Virus record (IMG/VR): IMGVR_UViG_3300017771_000014
Span: 1-51,044 of that record
Length of the DNA stretch: 51,044 bases
Source of the DNA: a virus
Strand: one strand, 5' to 3'
Part shown: in pieces, positions 33,539-42,713 of the stretch
How positions within the stretch are numbered: the first letter of the stretch is position 1
Layout of the letters: each line of letters starts with the position of its first letter
Translations under genes and position numbers: made by a program
The notes under the pieces: generated by a model
Seen by the model: the letters and a program-made list of their open reading frames with translations, nothing else
Databases searched by the model: none
What the model was told of the DNA's origin: nothing

Positions 33539-34115
33539 TCTCCATGACTAGACTTTGATTCACATCTTTTCTACTTTCAACTTCAAGTAGATGGGCACCA
33601 CTGTCGCGTGCTCCTTGACGCCCAAGTTCACTGTCTTCTATAATAACAGTATTTTTTGGTAATGCATTGAGTAATGTCATACACTTCCAATACATTTCTG
33701 GAAATGGTTTTGTACGCATGACATCTTGATTTGAAACAAACAAATCAACATATTTCATTATACCAAGTCTTTCAATAATAATTTTTACTGTATTTCTTAT
33801 GCTATTTGATGCAACAGCAATTTGATATCCCTTTTCTTTCAATTGTGACATAATATGTATTAAATCTCTATCGGTTTTTACATAATCACTTAATACCCTG
33901 TAAGTTTCATTTTGCTTCTTATTCCATATTTCTTTATGTAAATATTCTGGAACTCCAATAACTTTCAATTTACCTTTTGTTGACAATCCCTTGCATTCTG
34001 TATCGTGAAACTCTCTGGATACTCTATATTCACCTAGAGCAGAATTTAATGCTTCGAAGTGATAGTCTTCACTATCAATTAAAACACCATCCATGTCAAA
34101 GATTACAAGTTTCAT
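33519..34115 (-). CDS. HAD-superfamily phosphatase/phosphomutase (beta-PGM-like)
   Basis: 198 aa. MKLVIFDMDGVLIDSEDYHF has the DxDG nucleophile motif (D7, D9), QIAVASNSIRNT is motif II, KPFPEMYW motif III (Lys), and VIIEDSELGRQGA motif IV. A helical cap lies between motifs I and II, as in beta-phosphoglucomutase and sugar phosphatases. It overlaps the glycosyltransferase-like gene upstream by 4 bases and probably interconverts or dephosphorylates a sugar phosphate for the minus-strand glycan operon. Confidence 0.82.
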   Translation of the reverse strand: MKLVIFDMDGVLIDSEDYHFEALNSALGEYRVSREFHDTECKGLSTKGKLKVIGVPEYLHKEIWNKKQNETYRVLSDYVKTDRDLIHIMSQLKEKGYQIAVASNSIRNTVKIIIERLGIMKYVDLFVSNQDVMRTKPFPEMYWKCMTLLNALPKNTVIIEDSELGRQGARDSGAHLLEVESRKDVNQSLVMEITSVLQ

Positions 34116-34828
34116 GTTAATGTCTCCCTCCCATTAATTCTAACTTTAAATGGAACCTCTTTGACATCTAATTTGGATAGATGCTCTTCAACTAAAGACT
34201 CTGGATGAAATTTTACATGTTGTAGATGAACCAAATTATGATATATTTCACAGTAATGATCCATCTGTTTAGAATCACCAATCGCAAATTGATCACTCAA
34301 TCCACCACAAGAATTAGTATTCTTTTCTAATGTAAGTGGATGATTTAACTGATCTAAGTGTATTTCTGTGGTTATATCGCTGTCAAATCTCATTCTCACA
34401 ACCTTATCAAAGGTCATATTATTTAACATTTCATACTTGACCTTCAATTGATTGCAAGTATATAGAGAATATGCCATGCTAATAAATCCAATATCCTTTC
34501 TTACATATGATGGAAATGATAATGAATTAAAATAATCTTCAAATTCTGGTTTTCGACTCTCAAAAGATTCTATTGTTATTCCTTCATAGTCATATCCATT
34601 TAGGACACTCATGTAATCTTTAGTACTTTCTATGAAATTTTCTTTTGCTTCTTCTGCACTATAACATGCAAATTTTTGTCTAGCAATATTACTCAAATAT
34701 GATTTTGCATCTTCTATTTTCCAAGTATGGATAAAAATTTTCAGATTGTTTGGGTGAAATCGCTTTAATGATTCTAATGATTTTTCAGGATATTTTATTC
34801 CTCCTGATATACAAATTGCAACTTTCAT
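34112..34828 (-). CDS. Putative GT-A type glycosyltransferase (paralogue 2)
   Basis: 238 aa, the same length and block order as the 7235-7951 protein: MKVAICISGGIKYPEKSLES, IFIHTW, VVRMRFDSDIT with a DSD triad, LSDQFAIGDSKQMDHY and HPESLVEEHL. It lies between the HAD gene and an oxygenase in the minus-strand operon with 4-base overlaps on both sides. Donor and acceptor are unknown. Confidence 0.6.
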   Translation of the reverse strand: MKVAICISGGIKYPEKSLESLKRFHPNNLKIFIHTWKIEDAKSYLSNIARQKFACYSAEEAKENFIESTKDYMSVLNGYDYEGITIESFESRKPEFEDYFNSLSFPSYVRKDIGFISMAYSLYTCNQLKVKYEMLNNMTFDKVVRMRFDSDITTEIHLDQLNHPLTLEKNTNSCGGLSDQFAIGDSKQMDHYCEIYHNLVHLQHVKFHPESLVEEHLSKLDVKEVPFKVRINGRETLT

Positions 34829-35337
34829 AAGTGTCCAGTGATTTGTAGTGTGTATCTGGGAACAACTCCCATATTTCCAGCAGCATGTGGTGCATCATGA
34901 TCCCACATTTGAACATCTCCTGCTCTCCAATTTAAAAGAGGAGATCCATTTAACTCAAAATAATGCCCCGACTGCCAATCTTCAAGAAATATGAGTGCTC
35001 TCTTGATGCGATGCTCTTTACCGACTAAATCAACGATCTTTGCATAACTCTTGTACTTATCTATATGAGTTGGTAACATTGTTCCTGGAATCATTCTATA
35101 GAATGTGCACCCAATGTCATTCCACCCATAATTATTTTTAAATGTGCTTGTTATAATAGATGTCCACTCTGGATGCTTTTCTCCAAAAGGACACATGTCT
35201 CCAGTTATTTTTTCAATGCCTAATGATTTCCATAGTTGAACATCTTCCAAATTTGAAAACTCTCTGTTATAGTAGTTTAGATGTTTATACTCATCATTCC
35301 AAAATGGATAAAACTTAACGATTGCGGGTGTTACCAT
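34825..35337 (-). CDS. 2OG-Fe(II)-type dioxygenase (aspartyl hydroxylase-like)
   Basis: 170 aa. CTFYRMIPGTMLPTHIDKYK gives HxD, and WDHDAPHAAGNMGVVPRYTL gives the distal His plus the 2OG-binding Arg. Between them lies RALIFLEDWQSGHYFELNGS. This is the compact core of AspH-like hydroxylases. It overlaps the nucleotide-sugar dehydrogenase by 23 bases, so the two are tightly coupled. The target is unknown. Confidence 0.75.
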   Translation of the reverse strand: MVTPAIVKFYPFWNDEYKHLNYYNREFSNLEDVQLWKSLGIEKITGDMCPFGEKHPEWTSIITSTFKNNYGWNDIGCTFYRMIPGTMLPTHIDKYKSYAKIVDLVGKEHRIKRALIFLEDWQSGHYFELNGSPLLNWRAGDVQMWDHDAPHAAGNMGVVPRYTLQITGHL

Positions 35338-36502
35338 AGTGGATTACTGTCAAATTATTGGACTTAAATTTTCTCCAGGGGTCTACAACGATACTTCCTG
35401 GGGGAATGTCAAAGTATAGCGAGTCTTCTGTACCATATGTAGTTGATGCACTGTGTGCTAGTAATACTACGCAAGGTTCTGTACCATTATATGGAATCCA
35501 ACTATCAACATATGTAACTCCCTTCCCAAGTTCTGAGCAGTAGTTTCCAACTAATAGACTATAACTTCCATCTACATATGGGACACCTGGTTTATATGCT
35601 TTTCCATGAATCACAATGTCCATGTCAAATTTGATAAGGAACTCTGCAAGGTTCTTTGCTTGTGCTTCTCTTGATTGCATGATACCTTCAAAGAAATCAT
35701 ATCCAAGATCTAATTTTTTAGATAAGTATCTCAGTGCAATATTGTCTCTGGGATGACATGCACCACCATCACCCATACCTGCGGTCATATAATTTTTACT
35801 TAATATTCTGGTAACTCCTAAACATAGAGCATTAGTGACAACATCAACATTGATATTACCTTGCTTCTGTGCAACATCTTGAATCATGTTGACAAAACTT
35901 ATTTTGCTACTGACAAATGTGTTATAGAAAACTTTTATTGACTCACACTCATCCCATGTTCCCACGACATATGGTGGATCATTGTCCATTATAGTCTTGT
36001 AAAATTCAATTAGTTCTTTTGCATCACCAGTTTCTTCACCGTCCTCAGTTCCAATCATAATCATCTCGGGATTCACCATGTCCCAAGACACAGTTCCCAT
36101 AGCAATTAGATAAGGATTGTATATAAACCTAGCATTGGTGATTAGTGGTCTCAGTTGCTCCCTAGTAGTTCCAGGTAATACTGTAGAGATTAGAACAACG
36201 AGTTGCCCATTAGCATATTTGTTTACTTGCTCCAGACAATTCTTTACGATTGAATAATCGAAATCTTTTGGTTCTAGGTGCATACATGGCGAACTACCAT
36301 CATACTCTGGATGGTGTGGAGTCGGCACAGCGATGAATACTATTTCACTTTTTCCAACAACTGTTGCAATATCTGGGCATATTTTTATATCTTTACTGTG
36401 ATTTTTTAATATATCATATCCAAACACATTGTGACCCTTCTTTGCTATTTCCAAAGAACAAGGCATACCCAATTTACCCAAACCAATAAATCCAATATTC
36501 AT
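35315..36502 (-). CDS. UDP-glucose/GDP-mannose dehydrogenase family
   Basis: 395 aa. MNIGFIGLGKLGMPCSLEIA is the NAD-binding GxGxxG, FIAVPTP and ISTVLPGTT are family blocks, and GMGDGGACHPRDNIAL carries the catalytic Cys (usual form GGxCxPKD). The C-terminal domain has IHGKAYKPGVPYVDGSYSLL. It oxidises a nucleotide sugar to its uronic acid. The catalytic block is divergent (CHPRD for CFPKD), so the substrate may not be UDP-glucose. It lies mid-operon on the minus strand. Confidence 0.85.
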   Translation of the reverse strand: MNIGFIGLGKLGMPCSLEIAKKGHNVFGYDILKNHSKDIKICPDIATVVGKSEIVFIAVPTPHHPEYDGSSPCMHLEPKDFDYSIVKNCLEQVNKYANGQLVVLISTVLPGTTREQLRPLITNARFIYNPYLIAMGTVSWDMVNPEMIMIGTEDGEETGDAKELIEFYKTIMDNDPPYVVGTWDECESIKVFYNTFVSSKISFVNMIQDVAQKQGNINVDVVTNALCLGVTRILSKNYMTAGMGDGGACHPRDNIALRYLSKKLDLGYDFFEGIMQSREAQAKNLAEFLIKFDMDIVIHGKAYKPGVPYVDGSYSLLVGNYCSELGKGVTYVDSWIPYNGTEPCVVLLAHSASTTYGTEDSLYFDIPPGSIVVDPWRKFKSNNLTVIHYGNTRNR

Positions 36503-37212
36503 AAAAACCTTGTGAAATCTATATTATTATTTTTATTAACTGGAAACTTAATTCTTTGGGGGGTAATATTATGTCTATCTAATTGTTGTTTTAAAATTTC
36601 TTCTCCACAATAGACACAATCAGTCAAGTCATGTATGTCTTGATATACGTTGGAATATATATCCATGGTTTTGGAAGATCCAATAGCAAATTGATCATTA
36701 ATACCATTATAATCAAAACGAGTATCAGGTATACATAGATCAAAATTCATAGTCTTCGTAAGATCTAATTTATCATTAATAAAATCACTATCCAAGCGCA
36801 TTCTAATTACTCTATCAAAAGTTATACCTTTCTGCTTTTCATACTGATATTTCAATTTGTTTGCTTGATATATGGAGTAGTACATTGACAGTACTCCTAT
36901 GTCATCTCTCAAATAGGAGTTAAATTTTAGATTGTTGTATAAAGATTTTATATCCTTATATACAACATCAAAATCATCTACTTGTATTTTTTCATATGGA
37001 TATTGAAATAAATTAAAATCGGTATCAATCATTTCCTTGATACCTTCTTTCTCTTCTAATCTGTGGATAGTTTTTAGAAATTTACCACTTTTCACATTTT
37101 TCCAAGTGTGAATAAAAATCTTTGTGTCGTTGGGTATAATTTTGCTGATACTTTTTAAACCCAGTTCTGGGTATCTAATTGATCCAGATACACAAATTGC
37201 TATGTTCATCAT
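36499..37212 (-). CDS. Putative GT-A type glycosyltransferase (paralogue 3)
   Basis: 237 aa; ATG at 37212 overlaps the upstream stop and is chosen over a farther in-frame start. MMNIAICVSGSIRYPELGLK, KIFIHTW, VIRMRLDSDF and INDQFAIGSSKTMDIYSN match the 7235 and 34112 proteins. The dehydrogenase gene overlaps its end. It is AT-rich relative to the dehydrogenase. Confidence 0.6.
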   Translation of the reverse strand: MMNIAICVSGSIRYPELGLKSISKIIPNDTKIFIHTWKNVKSGKFLKTIHRLEEKEGIKEMIDTDFNLFQYPYEKIQVDDFDVVYKDIKSLYNNLKFNSYLRDDIGVLSMYYSIYQANKLKYQYEKQKGITFDRVIRMRLDSDFINDKLDLTKTMNFDLCIPDTRFDYNGINDQFAIGSSKTMDIYSNVYQDIHDLTDCVYCGEEILKQQLDRHNITPQRIKFPVNKNNNIDFTRFL

Positions 37213-37820
37213 TTTGCGTGTAACCAACCAGTGCAAATATACTTTCTTTGATTTTTTGGTGGATAACCTCTATGCAAGAATGTCCATCCTGATGGAAATA
37301 ATACAATCCTTCCTTCTTTAGATCTTACTCTTGTTCCATCTATAAATTCAGTATATCCATCCTCTTCAATCGTGTTGAGATACCATATAAAGGTCATAGA
37401 TCTCTGTTCTTGATTTTGAACAACATTATCATCATGGTGCCACCTATATCCTGAATCTGGTTCATACCTTTGAATTTGATACCCAGTATCATAATATTCA
37501 TGCCAACCCACTTCAAATGTGGGAGCAATATCAGCGATATATTGTTCATACTCATGTAAACATTCAGTCAAAGAGTTTGAAAATACTTCATCTTCTTTTG
37601 GCCAATCTCCACTCATCGTAATCATTACATCCATGGTGTCTTTGATGTCTTTCCTTAGACCAGCACCTACATTCCCTGGTTTCATAGTTTTATCATGTTC
37701 AAACCTTTCGATGCAGTGTTTACAGAATTCTGAAGTTAAGACATTATCCTTTACCCATATAAAATCACTGATACTTGCATATCTTTTTAATCTTTCTTGG
37801 TCATTTTTTAACATAATCAA
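37209..37820 (-). CDS. 2OG-Fe(II)-type dioxygenase (prolyl 4-hydroxylase-like)
   Basis: 203 aa. QIQRYEPDSGYRWHHDDNVV contains the HxD site, then SMTFIWYLNTIEEDGYTEFI, and IVLFPSGWTFLHRGYPPKNQ with the distal His and KYICTGWL for 2OG. The family includes P4H-type hydroxylases. It overlaps the radical SAM gene by 20 bases, so these two are likely co-expressed, and the two enzymes may act on a common substrate. Confidence 0.8.
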   Translation of the reverse strand: MIMLKNDQERLKRYASISDFIWVKDNVLTSEFCKHCIERFEHDKTMKPGNVGAGLRKDIKDTMDVMITMSGDWPKEDEVFSNSLTECLHEYEQYIADIAPTFEVGWHEYYDTGYQIQRYEPDSGYRWHHDDNVVQNQEQRSMTFIWYLNTIEEDGYTEFIDGTRVRSKEGRIVLFPSGWTFLHRGYPPKNQRKYICTGWLHAK

Positions 37821-38973
37821 TAATACACTGCAATTCTGGAAAGGTTTTTAGGGTGTTTTCTCCTCTATCTATGTCTTTTTTTAGAGTATCTCTAAGAAAC
37901 CACTCATGTTTTTCATTCTCTATGGGGTGATCTAATTCTATTATGATATGTTTAAATTTATCATAGAGATCTACTCCTCTTGTGTCTTTGAAGTAATCTA
38001 TGTATGAATATAATTCTTTCTTTATTTCAGATCGTTCTTTTTCTGGGATCAATCGTAGATGATATCTGTCAAATTCAAAACTCAGCATAAAGTTTTGGTA
38101 TGCATACCTATTAGATATCCATCCAATTTGTGTCAGTCTTTCAATGATTTTGTGTAGTCTGAATATATTATAGCACGAAACTACAATATTTGTATCAACT
38201 TTAAAATTTTCTTTAGACAGTGTAATTAGATTCTTTTCTATAAGTTTCCACTTTGTTCCTTTTCTTAGGAACTCAGCACGATCATCTATCTCATCGATAC
38301 TTGCATGGACAACAAGTTTTTCTGGATTGAATTGTCTCCAGTAGTCTAATACTGACTTCCCTTTATATTTTAATACAGACATGTTGGTATTATACCATAT
38401 ATCAATATCTGTATTGCCTATTTCAATAATGCGGTCTAAAGTGTAATAATGTTCATCTGCAAGTAGAGTTTCACCACCAGCAAATTCCATAAACTCTAAA
38501 TTAGATGCGTGCTTATCAAGAAACTCATCTAAATTTAATGCCGAAGAACAATTCTTTTCCACATTGTTGTTTATTACACTACTCCAGTCTGGAATACAAT
38601 ATCTACAACTGAAGTTACATTTATTGCTCAACCTCCAATCCCAACCAACAATTTTTACCTCTTTTACTGATCCATCGTTATTTGTATTTTCTTTTACCTC
38701 AGAAAAATGTTTATTTAACATTCTATTGTATACGTCTCTTCTACTTTCCCCACCAAGATTCTCAACTTGCTGGCACAATCGACACCCCTCAGGAAGTTCT
38801 TCTTTGAACATATCAACCCTAAGTTTTTTCATCCTAGCACTGTTCCAAATTTCATCAACACTTTTTTGATGAACATTTCCCATAACGTCTTGATTGAAGC
38901 AGCATGGAGTAACATCTCCGTTGGGCAATGCCGCAAACCAAGTCCAAGGTGCAATGCAATGGGGGTTTTTCAT
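37801..38973 (-). CDS. Twitch-domain radical SAM protein (copy 2)
   Basis: 390 aa with the same plan as the 30129 gene. N-terminal twitch: CIAPWTWFAALPNGDVTPCC (C6, C24, C25) and GCRLCQQ (C64, C67). Core: KCNFSCRYC (C119, C123, C126) and EFAGGETLL. Similarity to copy 1 is clear in motifs but low elsewhere, so they are likely to act on different substrates. Its start overlaps the GT25-like gene by 4 bases. Confidence 0.85.
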   Translation of the reverse strand: MKNPHCIAPWTWFAALPNGDVTPCCFNQDVMGNVHQKSVDEIWNSARMKKLRVDMFKEELPEGCRLCQQVENLGGESRRDVYNRMLNKHFSEVKENTNNDGSVKEVKIVGWDWRLSNKCNFSCRYCIPDWSSVINNNVEKNCSSALNLDEFLDKHASNLEFMEFAGGETLLADEHYYTLDRIIEIGNTDIDIWYNTNMSVLKYKGKSVLDYWRQFNPEKLVVHASIDEIDDRAEFLRKGTKWKLIEKNLITLSKENFKVDTNIVVSCYNIFRLHKIIERLTQIGWISNRYAYQNFMLSFEFDRYHLRLIPEKERSEIKKELYSYIDYFKDTRGVDLYDKFKHIIIELDHPIENEKHEWFLRDTLKKDIDRGENTLKTFPELQCIIDYVKK

Positions 38974-39812
38974 ATTAGTTGAGATCTCTTAATATATCTA
39001 TCATTCGGTTTACCATAAGAGAAAAAGTCTTTTAGTGTATACTCATCTCTCAGTTCTGTCCACCACTTCCAATATGCTTTTCTTGTAAAATAAAGATCCT
39101 GCCTATCGTCTCTAACGTAATTTTCTTCATAACTCCCCATGTCCTCACTGACGGTTATTAGAGGAATTGAATATGTTCTGCCATTTTGGCAGACAAAGTA
39201 ATCTACGGTGGATCCTGGGAGTCTCATGGCATCTCTCCACCACCAATTACCATTATGATGATAAAAATTAAACTTTTCACCAACAGTATGCAACCTCAGC
39301 AATTTTTCTGCATATGGTCTATTAATCATACAAGGACCGTAGTCATGTCCAGGTAAAATGGGATGAAGGAAGCATGGTATAGTATGCATATTTTCAAAAC
39401 CCAACTGAATACAATCCCAATCATACGGAATATTATTCATTAAGTATTCCCAATCAAAGTGCCAATAATCTATTGGATATAAATCATAGTCATCTTCCAT
39501 CAAAATGCAGTATGGATCATCAGATGTGGTCAACCAATGCCTAATCATATCTAATGTTGACATTGCTGTAGCACACTCTACGCGATGACGCCTCTCCTGC
39601 TTATATAATCTATCCTGATCTTTATTATATCCTAAAACTAAATGTTTCCAACTATCAATTTCAGATGCTTTATATGTTGATGCAGAATATCTTTCATAAT
39701 TTGATATTTTATACTTATCAAACTGAGACTCCATCCAATCCACTTTATCTTTTCTGGAATCTAAATTTAAATAATATATTCTTGGTAAACCTTTTAATTT
39801 ATTTTCTACCAC
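38970..39812 (-). CDS. GT25-like glycosyltransferase (copy A)
   Basis: 280 aa. PRIYYLNLDSRKDKVDWMES is the family start, CILMEDDYDLYPIDYWHFDW the EDD metal site, and DYGPCMINRPYAEKLLRLHT the following block, as in LPS GT25 enzymes and procollagen galactosyltransferases. The next gene and part of the 1026 aa protein share these blocks (HFDW/TFDW before an NNIP or SYIP segment, then WDCIQL/WDCVQF). It overlaps both neighbours. Confidence 0.7.
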   Translation of the reverse strand: MVENKLKGLPRIYYLNLDSRKDKVDWMESQFDKYKISNYERYSASTYKASEIDSWKHLVLGYNKDQDRLYKQERRHRVECATAMSTLDMIRHWLTTSDDPYCILMEDDYDLYPIDYWHFDWEYLMNNIPYDWDCIQLGFENMHTIPCFLHPILPGHDYGPCMINRPYAEKLLRLHTVGEKFNFYHHNGNWWWRDAMRLPGSTVDYFVCQNGRTYSIPLITVSEDMGSYEENYVRDDRQDLYFTRKAYWKWWTELRDEYTLKDFFSYGKPNDRYIKRSQLI

Positions 39813-40633
39813 GAAGTTTGACCCTCACCAATTTTAAATAGCATGTCATTCACTTTTGAAGTATTGATTGCAAATATATCAGATAATTCATATTTACTTG
39901 CTTCATTCTTCCACCATTTTCTCACACAAGAATCTGCTACTATTGCGTGCTTATTGATGTGAGAATTATGTGCATCACTGAGATATTTTAATGCTCTGTT
40001 CGTAGTAAATAATGGTATTGAATATGTCACACCAATTTCATAAGGCACATAGTCTGGACTTTGATAGTAAAACTTTGGAAATGTGGGAGACATTCCATAG
40101 TTATCATGAAATTTTAATTTTCCATCAATCCAGTGAATATCGATTAATTTTTTTGCATATTTGCGGTTGATCATGTAACATGTTGCACCTTGATTGTTAT
40201 TCGTCCTACGGTGCAAATTCATCTGCATATATTTCAATCCCAAGATATGAAACTGAACACAATCCCAGTTCCGAGGAATATATGATATCAAAGTGTTCCA
40301 GTCAAACGTCCAATGTTCTACAAGATCAAAAGACAAATCATCTTCAAGTATCAGACAAGTTTCAGACACTTCTTGCTGATACCAATCAATAATACTATGA
40401 AGTTGATTTACTAAAATGGATGTATATCTTGGAGAGTGTGTGGGAGGAGTACTAATATAATCATCCCAATCGGATAATAGTTTTACTGCAGAATATGTTG
40501 ATGCAGATAACCTTTTATAATCTGTAATACCATACTTACTGAACTCCTCCTTCAGTAAGTTATTTCTTTTTGGTCTTTCATCTAAATTGATATAACGAAT
40601 ATGTGGGATTCCCCTCAACTTATTATGAATCAT
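39806..40633 (-). CDS. GT25-like glycosyltransferase (copy B)
   Basis: 275 aa; the ATG at 40633 shares an ATGA overlap with the upstream gene. HIRYINLDERPKRNNLLKEE, CLILEDDLSFDLVEHWTFDW and ATCYMINRKYAKKLIDIHWI match copy A. The two were probably created by tandem duplication and then diverged. Substrate unknown. Confidence 0.7.
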   Translation of the reverse strand: MIHNKLRGIPHIRYINLDERPKRNNLLKEEFSKYGITDYKRLSASTYSAVKLLSDWDDYISTPPTHSPRYTSILVNQLHSIIDWYQQEVSETCLILEDDLSFDLVEHWTFDWNTLISYIPRNWDCVQFHILGLKYMQMNLHRRTNNNQGATCYMINRKYAKKLIDIHWIDGKLKFHDNYGMSPTFPKFYYQSPDYVPYEIGVTYSIPLFTTNRALKYLSDAHNSHINKHAIVADSCVRKWWKNEASKYELSDIFAINTSKVNDMLFKIGEGQTSW

Positions 40634-41904
40634 ACTAACCAAGTAATAATTGAAAGGCGTTCACCTTTTGTTACTGGTCTAATTTCATGTGGATACATGA
40701 AGTTTGATGGGAATACTATTGCCGCACCTTTGGGTGGTTTATGCATCATAGTACCATCCCAGAAGCAAAACTCCCCACCTTCATAATCATCATTTAAAAT
40801 CAATGAGCATGATAGACTTCTTTGTTGAGTGATGAAACTATCTACATGTTGAGTATAGAATTGTCCTTCTTTATATCTGAGTAGTTGATATCCAGTATCA
40901 ATATTGATTACAAAGTGCTTAAAATCCTCATGATAGTTTTTGCTTACACTTGAAACCGATTCAAATAAACGATCATCTAATTCTTTCCTTAACTGACTAT
41001 TTCCAATGATCTCTTCACCACTTATAGAAATTTGATCGACATTTCTAATGCTAGGATCTATTCCACTACCAATCTGTGCTGGTTCCCACATATCACAGTT
41101 TGAATATTCTTTGGCGATTGCATCACAGAGATCTTCTGGTACAACATCATAATATACTTTTACATAATCTTCTAGTGTATTTGTTCCCGCCTCTTTAAAT
41201 TCTTTTACTACTTTCTTTTCTTGTAGCATTTCTAGACCATCCTCAGATATAACAATTTCCATGTTATCTGAAACTTGCGGTGTTTCTTCTATTATTCTTT
41301 CTTCTTCCTGAACTTCTTTGAGATTTAGATAATTTGTTATACCAGTCGTTGGTTTATTTTTATTTTCCGAATCAAATACGGAAAGTACTTTATCTCCTCT
41401 ACTTCTAACATAATGTAAAAAGCATTGAGTATACCAGTTACCCGTATATTCTTCTCTCCAATGTCTTGCAGTGCATCCAAGATAAATCATGGCATCTCCA
41501 GGTTTTAGAGATACTCTCACTTCTTTACCATCTGGTGTTTCAATCCAAATAGGCCAATCTTCATCACCATCAAGATTAACTGTTAGTGAAATTTCACACT
41601 CATTACGATCAGTATGTCCTTCAAGGGTGGCACCATTCTTATATACTCTGGCATAAGTATATGTTGGCAAAACAGTTTCTCCGATGGCAATACTCACCTC
41701 GGGACACTTCTGACACAATATCTCCAAAAATGGGAGATAGTTATATACAGATTCTGACTGGGGGACTTGATTATCTCCTTCTAAACCCTCTCTATATGCA
41801 AACTCCCTAAATTCATCAGAGAGTTCTTTAGCAGCACATGAATCAAGAAACCTTGGAATAATAGTGTAATTCTTAGACCAGAGTTCTTCTTTATATTGAG
41901 ACAT
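40630..41904 (-). CDS. Tandem two-domain 2OG-Fe(II)-type dioxygenase
   Basis: The 424 aa protein is a fusion. Domain 1 (about 1-190) has LEGHTDRNECEISLTVNLDG (HxD) and GDAMIYLGCTARHWREEYTG (distal His). A Glu/Ile-rich linker follows. Domain 2 (about 245-424) has FYTQHVDSFITQQRSLSCSL (HxD), YEGGEFCFWDG and FPSNFMYPHEIRPVTKGERL (distal His, Arg). Both sites look complete. It overlaps the GT25-like gene by 4 bases. Fusions of this type suggest two hydroxylations on the same or neighbouring positions. Confidence 0.85.
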   Translation of the reverse strand: MSQYKEELWSKNYTIIPRFLDSCAAKELSDEFREFAYREGLEGDNQVPQSESVYNYLPFLEILCQKCPEVSIAIGETVLPTYTYARVYKNGATLEGHTDRNECEISLTVNLDGDEDWPIWIETPDGKEVRVSLKPGDAMIYLGCTARHWREEYTGNWYTQCFLHYVRSRGDKVLSVFDSENKNKPTTGITNYLNLKEVQEEERIIEETPQVSDNMEIVISEDGLEMLQEKKVVKEFKEAGTNTLEDYVKVYYDVVPEDLCDAIAKEYSNCDMWEPAQIGSGIDPSIRNVDQISISGEEIIGNSQLRKELDDRLFESVSSVSKNYHEDFKHFVINIDTGYQLLRYKEGQFYTQHVDSFITQQRSLSCSLILNDDYEGGEFCFWDGTMMHKPPKGAAIVFPSNFMYPHEIRPVTKGERLSIITWLV

Positions 41905-41932
41905 AGTAAAAAAATAATGTAGATATTTTAAA

Positions 41933-42337
41933 TTATTCTGCGTTTTCTAAAGCAGAGATAATTGAGTCAAGATCAGTTTCTGTTAGATATGATTCTGCTG
42001 ATGCTGCTGCTGCTTCCGCCTCTGCCTCTGCTGCTGCTTCTTCTGCAGCAATCGCGTCTAATCTATTATTGAGGGCAGTGGTTGCTCCAACACCAAGGTT
42101 GTTCTCGGTAAGGTTTGTGATTTCAATGTTTGAACCCATGTTGGTTCCCCATGGACCAGAACAGAGTTCGATTTCACCTCTGTCTACAATCCACTGAATG
42201 GCGTGTACTGAAGTAGTATACCCCACATTTTCACAATGATAGGTTGGCACCCAAGACATGTCGCACCCACTAGCAGATTTATCATCCACACGGATGAGTC
42301 CATCATCTACAACTACTGTCAATCTTTGAATACTCAT
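41933..42337 (-). CDS. Small protein with Ala/Glu-rich coiled tail, 134 aa
   Basis: The N-terminal half is compact with aromatic strands (CDMSWVPTYHCENVGYTTSV, IQWIVDRGEIELCSGPWGTN). The C-terminal half is an AAAEAEAEAAAASAES-type helix. It overlaps the next gene by 4 bases. It resembles small cyanophage virion-associated proteins, but this is composition-based only. Confidence 0.65.
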   Translation of the reverse strand: MSIQRLTVVVDDGLIRVDDKSASGCDMSWVPTYHCENVGYTTSVHAIQWIVDRGEIELCSGPWGTNMGSNIEITNLTENNLGVGATTALNNRLDAIAAEEAAAEAEAEAAAASAESYLTETDLDSIISALENAE

Positions 42338-42672
42338 TGTTCTTCGTCCTCTCCTTCGGTCAGGTAATTGGTTAACGGAGTAACGGTAGTAGGAATCACT
42401 CCGTTATTTTTTAATGCCTCTTCAATATATATGCGTTTGTTTTGGTCATTCGCTTTTACAACTTCATTTCTGAATGATTCAACTGCTGATGCTGTTGATC
42501 TACCTTGTGTCGATGCTTCAATTACTAAAGAAGGAATCCACCCTACAGCACAACCCCACTCATTCATATCTTGACCAGTGTTTGGGTTATAACCCATAAT
42601 TTGCATATACCAAGCACATTTGTGCTCTACACAATTTTTCCTAATTAAAGGACACCACTTTTTTTCGCTCAT
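42334..42672 (-). CDS. Cysteine-rich small protein, 112 aa
   Basis: SEKKWCPLIRKNCVEHKCAW holds three cysteines in a CPL-x4-C-x4-C pattern and EWGCAVGWIPSLVIEA a fourth, which suggests a metal or Fe-S site. The rest is helical. A CATAAATA element lies just upstream on this strand. Function unknown. Confidence 0.65.
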   Translation of the reverse strand: MSEKKWCPLIRKNCVEHKCAWYMQIMGYNPNTGQDMNEWGCAVGWIPSLVIEASTQGRSTASAVESFRNEVVKANDQNKRIYIEEALKNNGVIPTTVTPLTNYLTEGEDEEQ

Positions 42673-42705
42673 GTCATTTAACTTGATTTAGAATCATTAT
42701 AACAG

Positions 42706-42713
42706 TATTTATG
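42706..42713 (-). promoter_or_regulatory. T4-type late promoter CATAAATA (minus strand)
   Basis: Read on the minus strand the element is CATAAATA, 33 bases before the ATG at 42672. It overlaps the stop of the adjoining fibre-tip gene. Confidence 0.5.
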
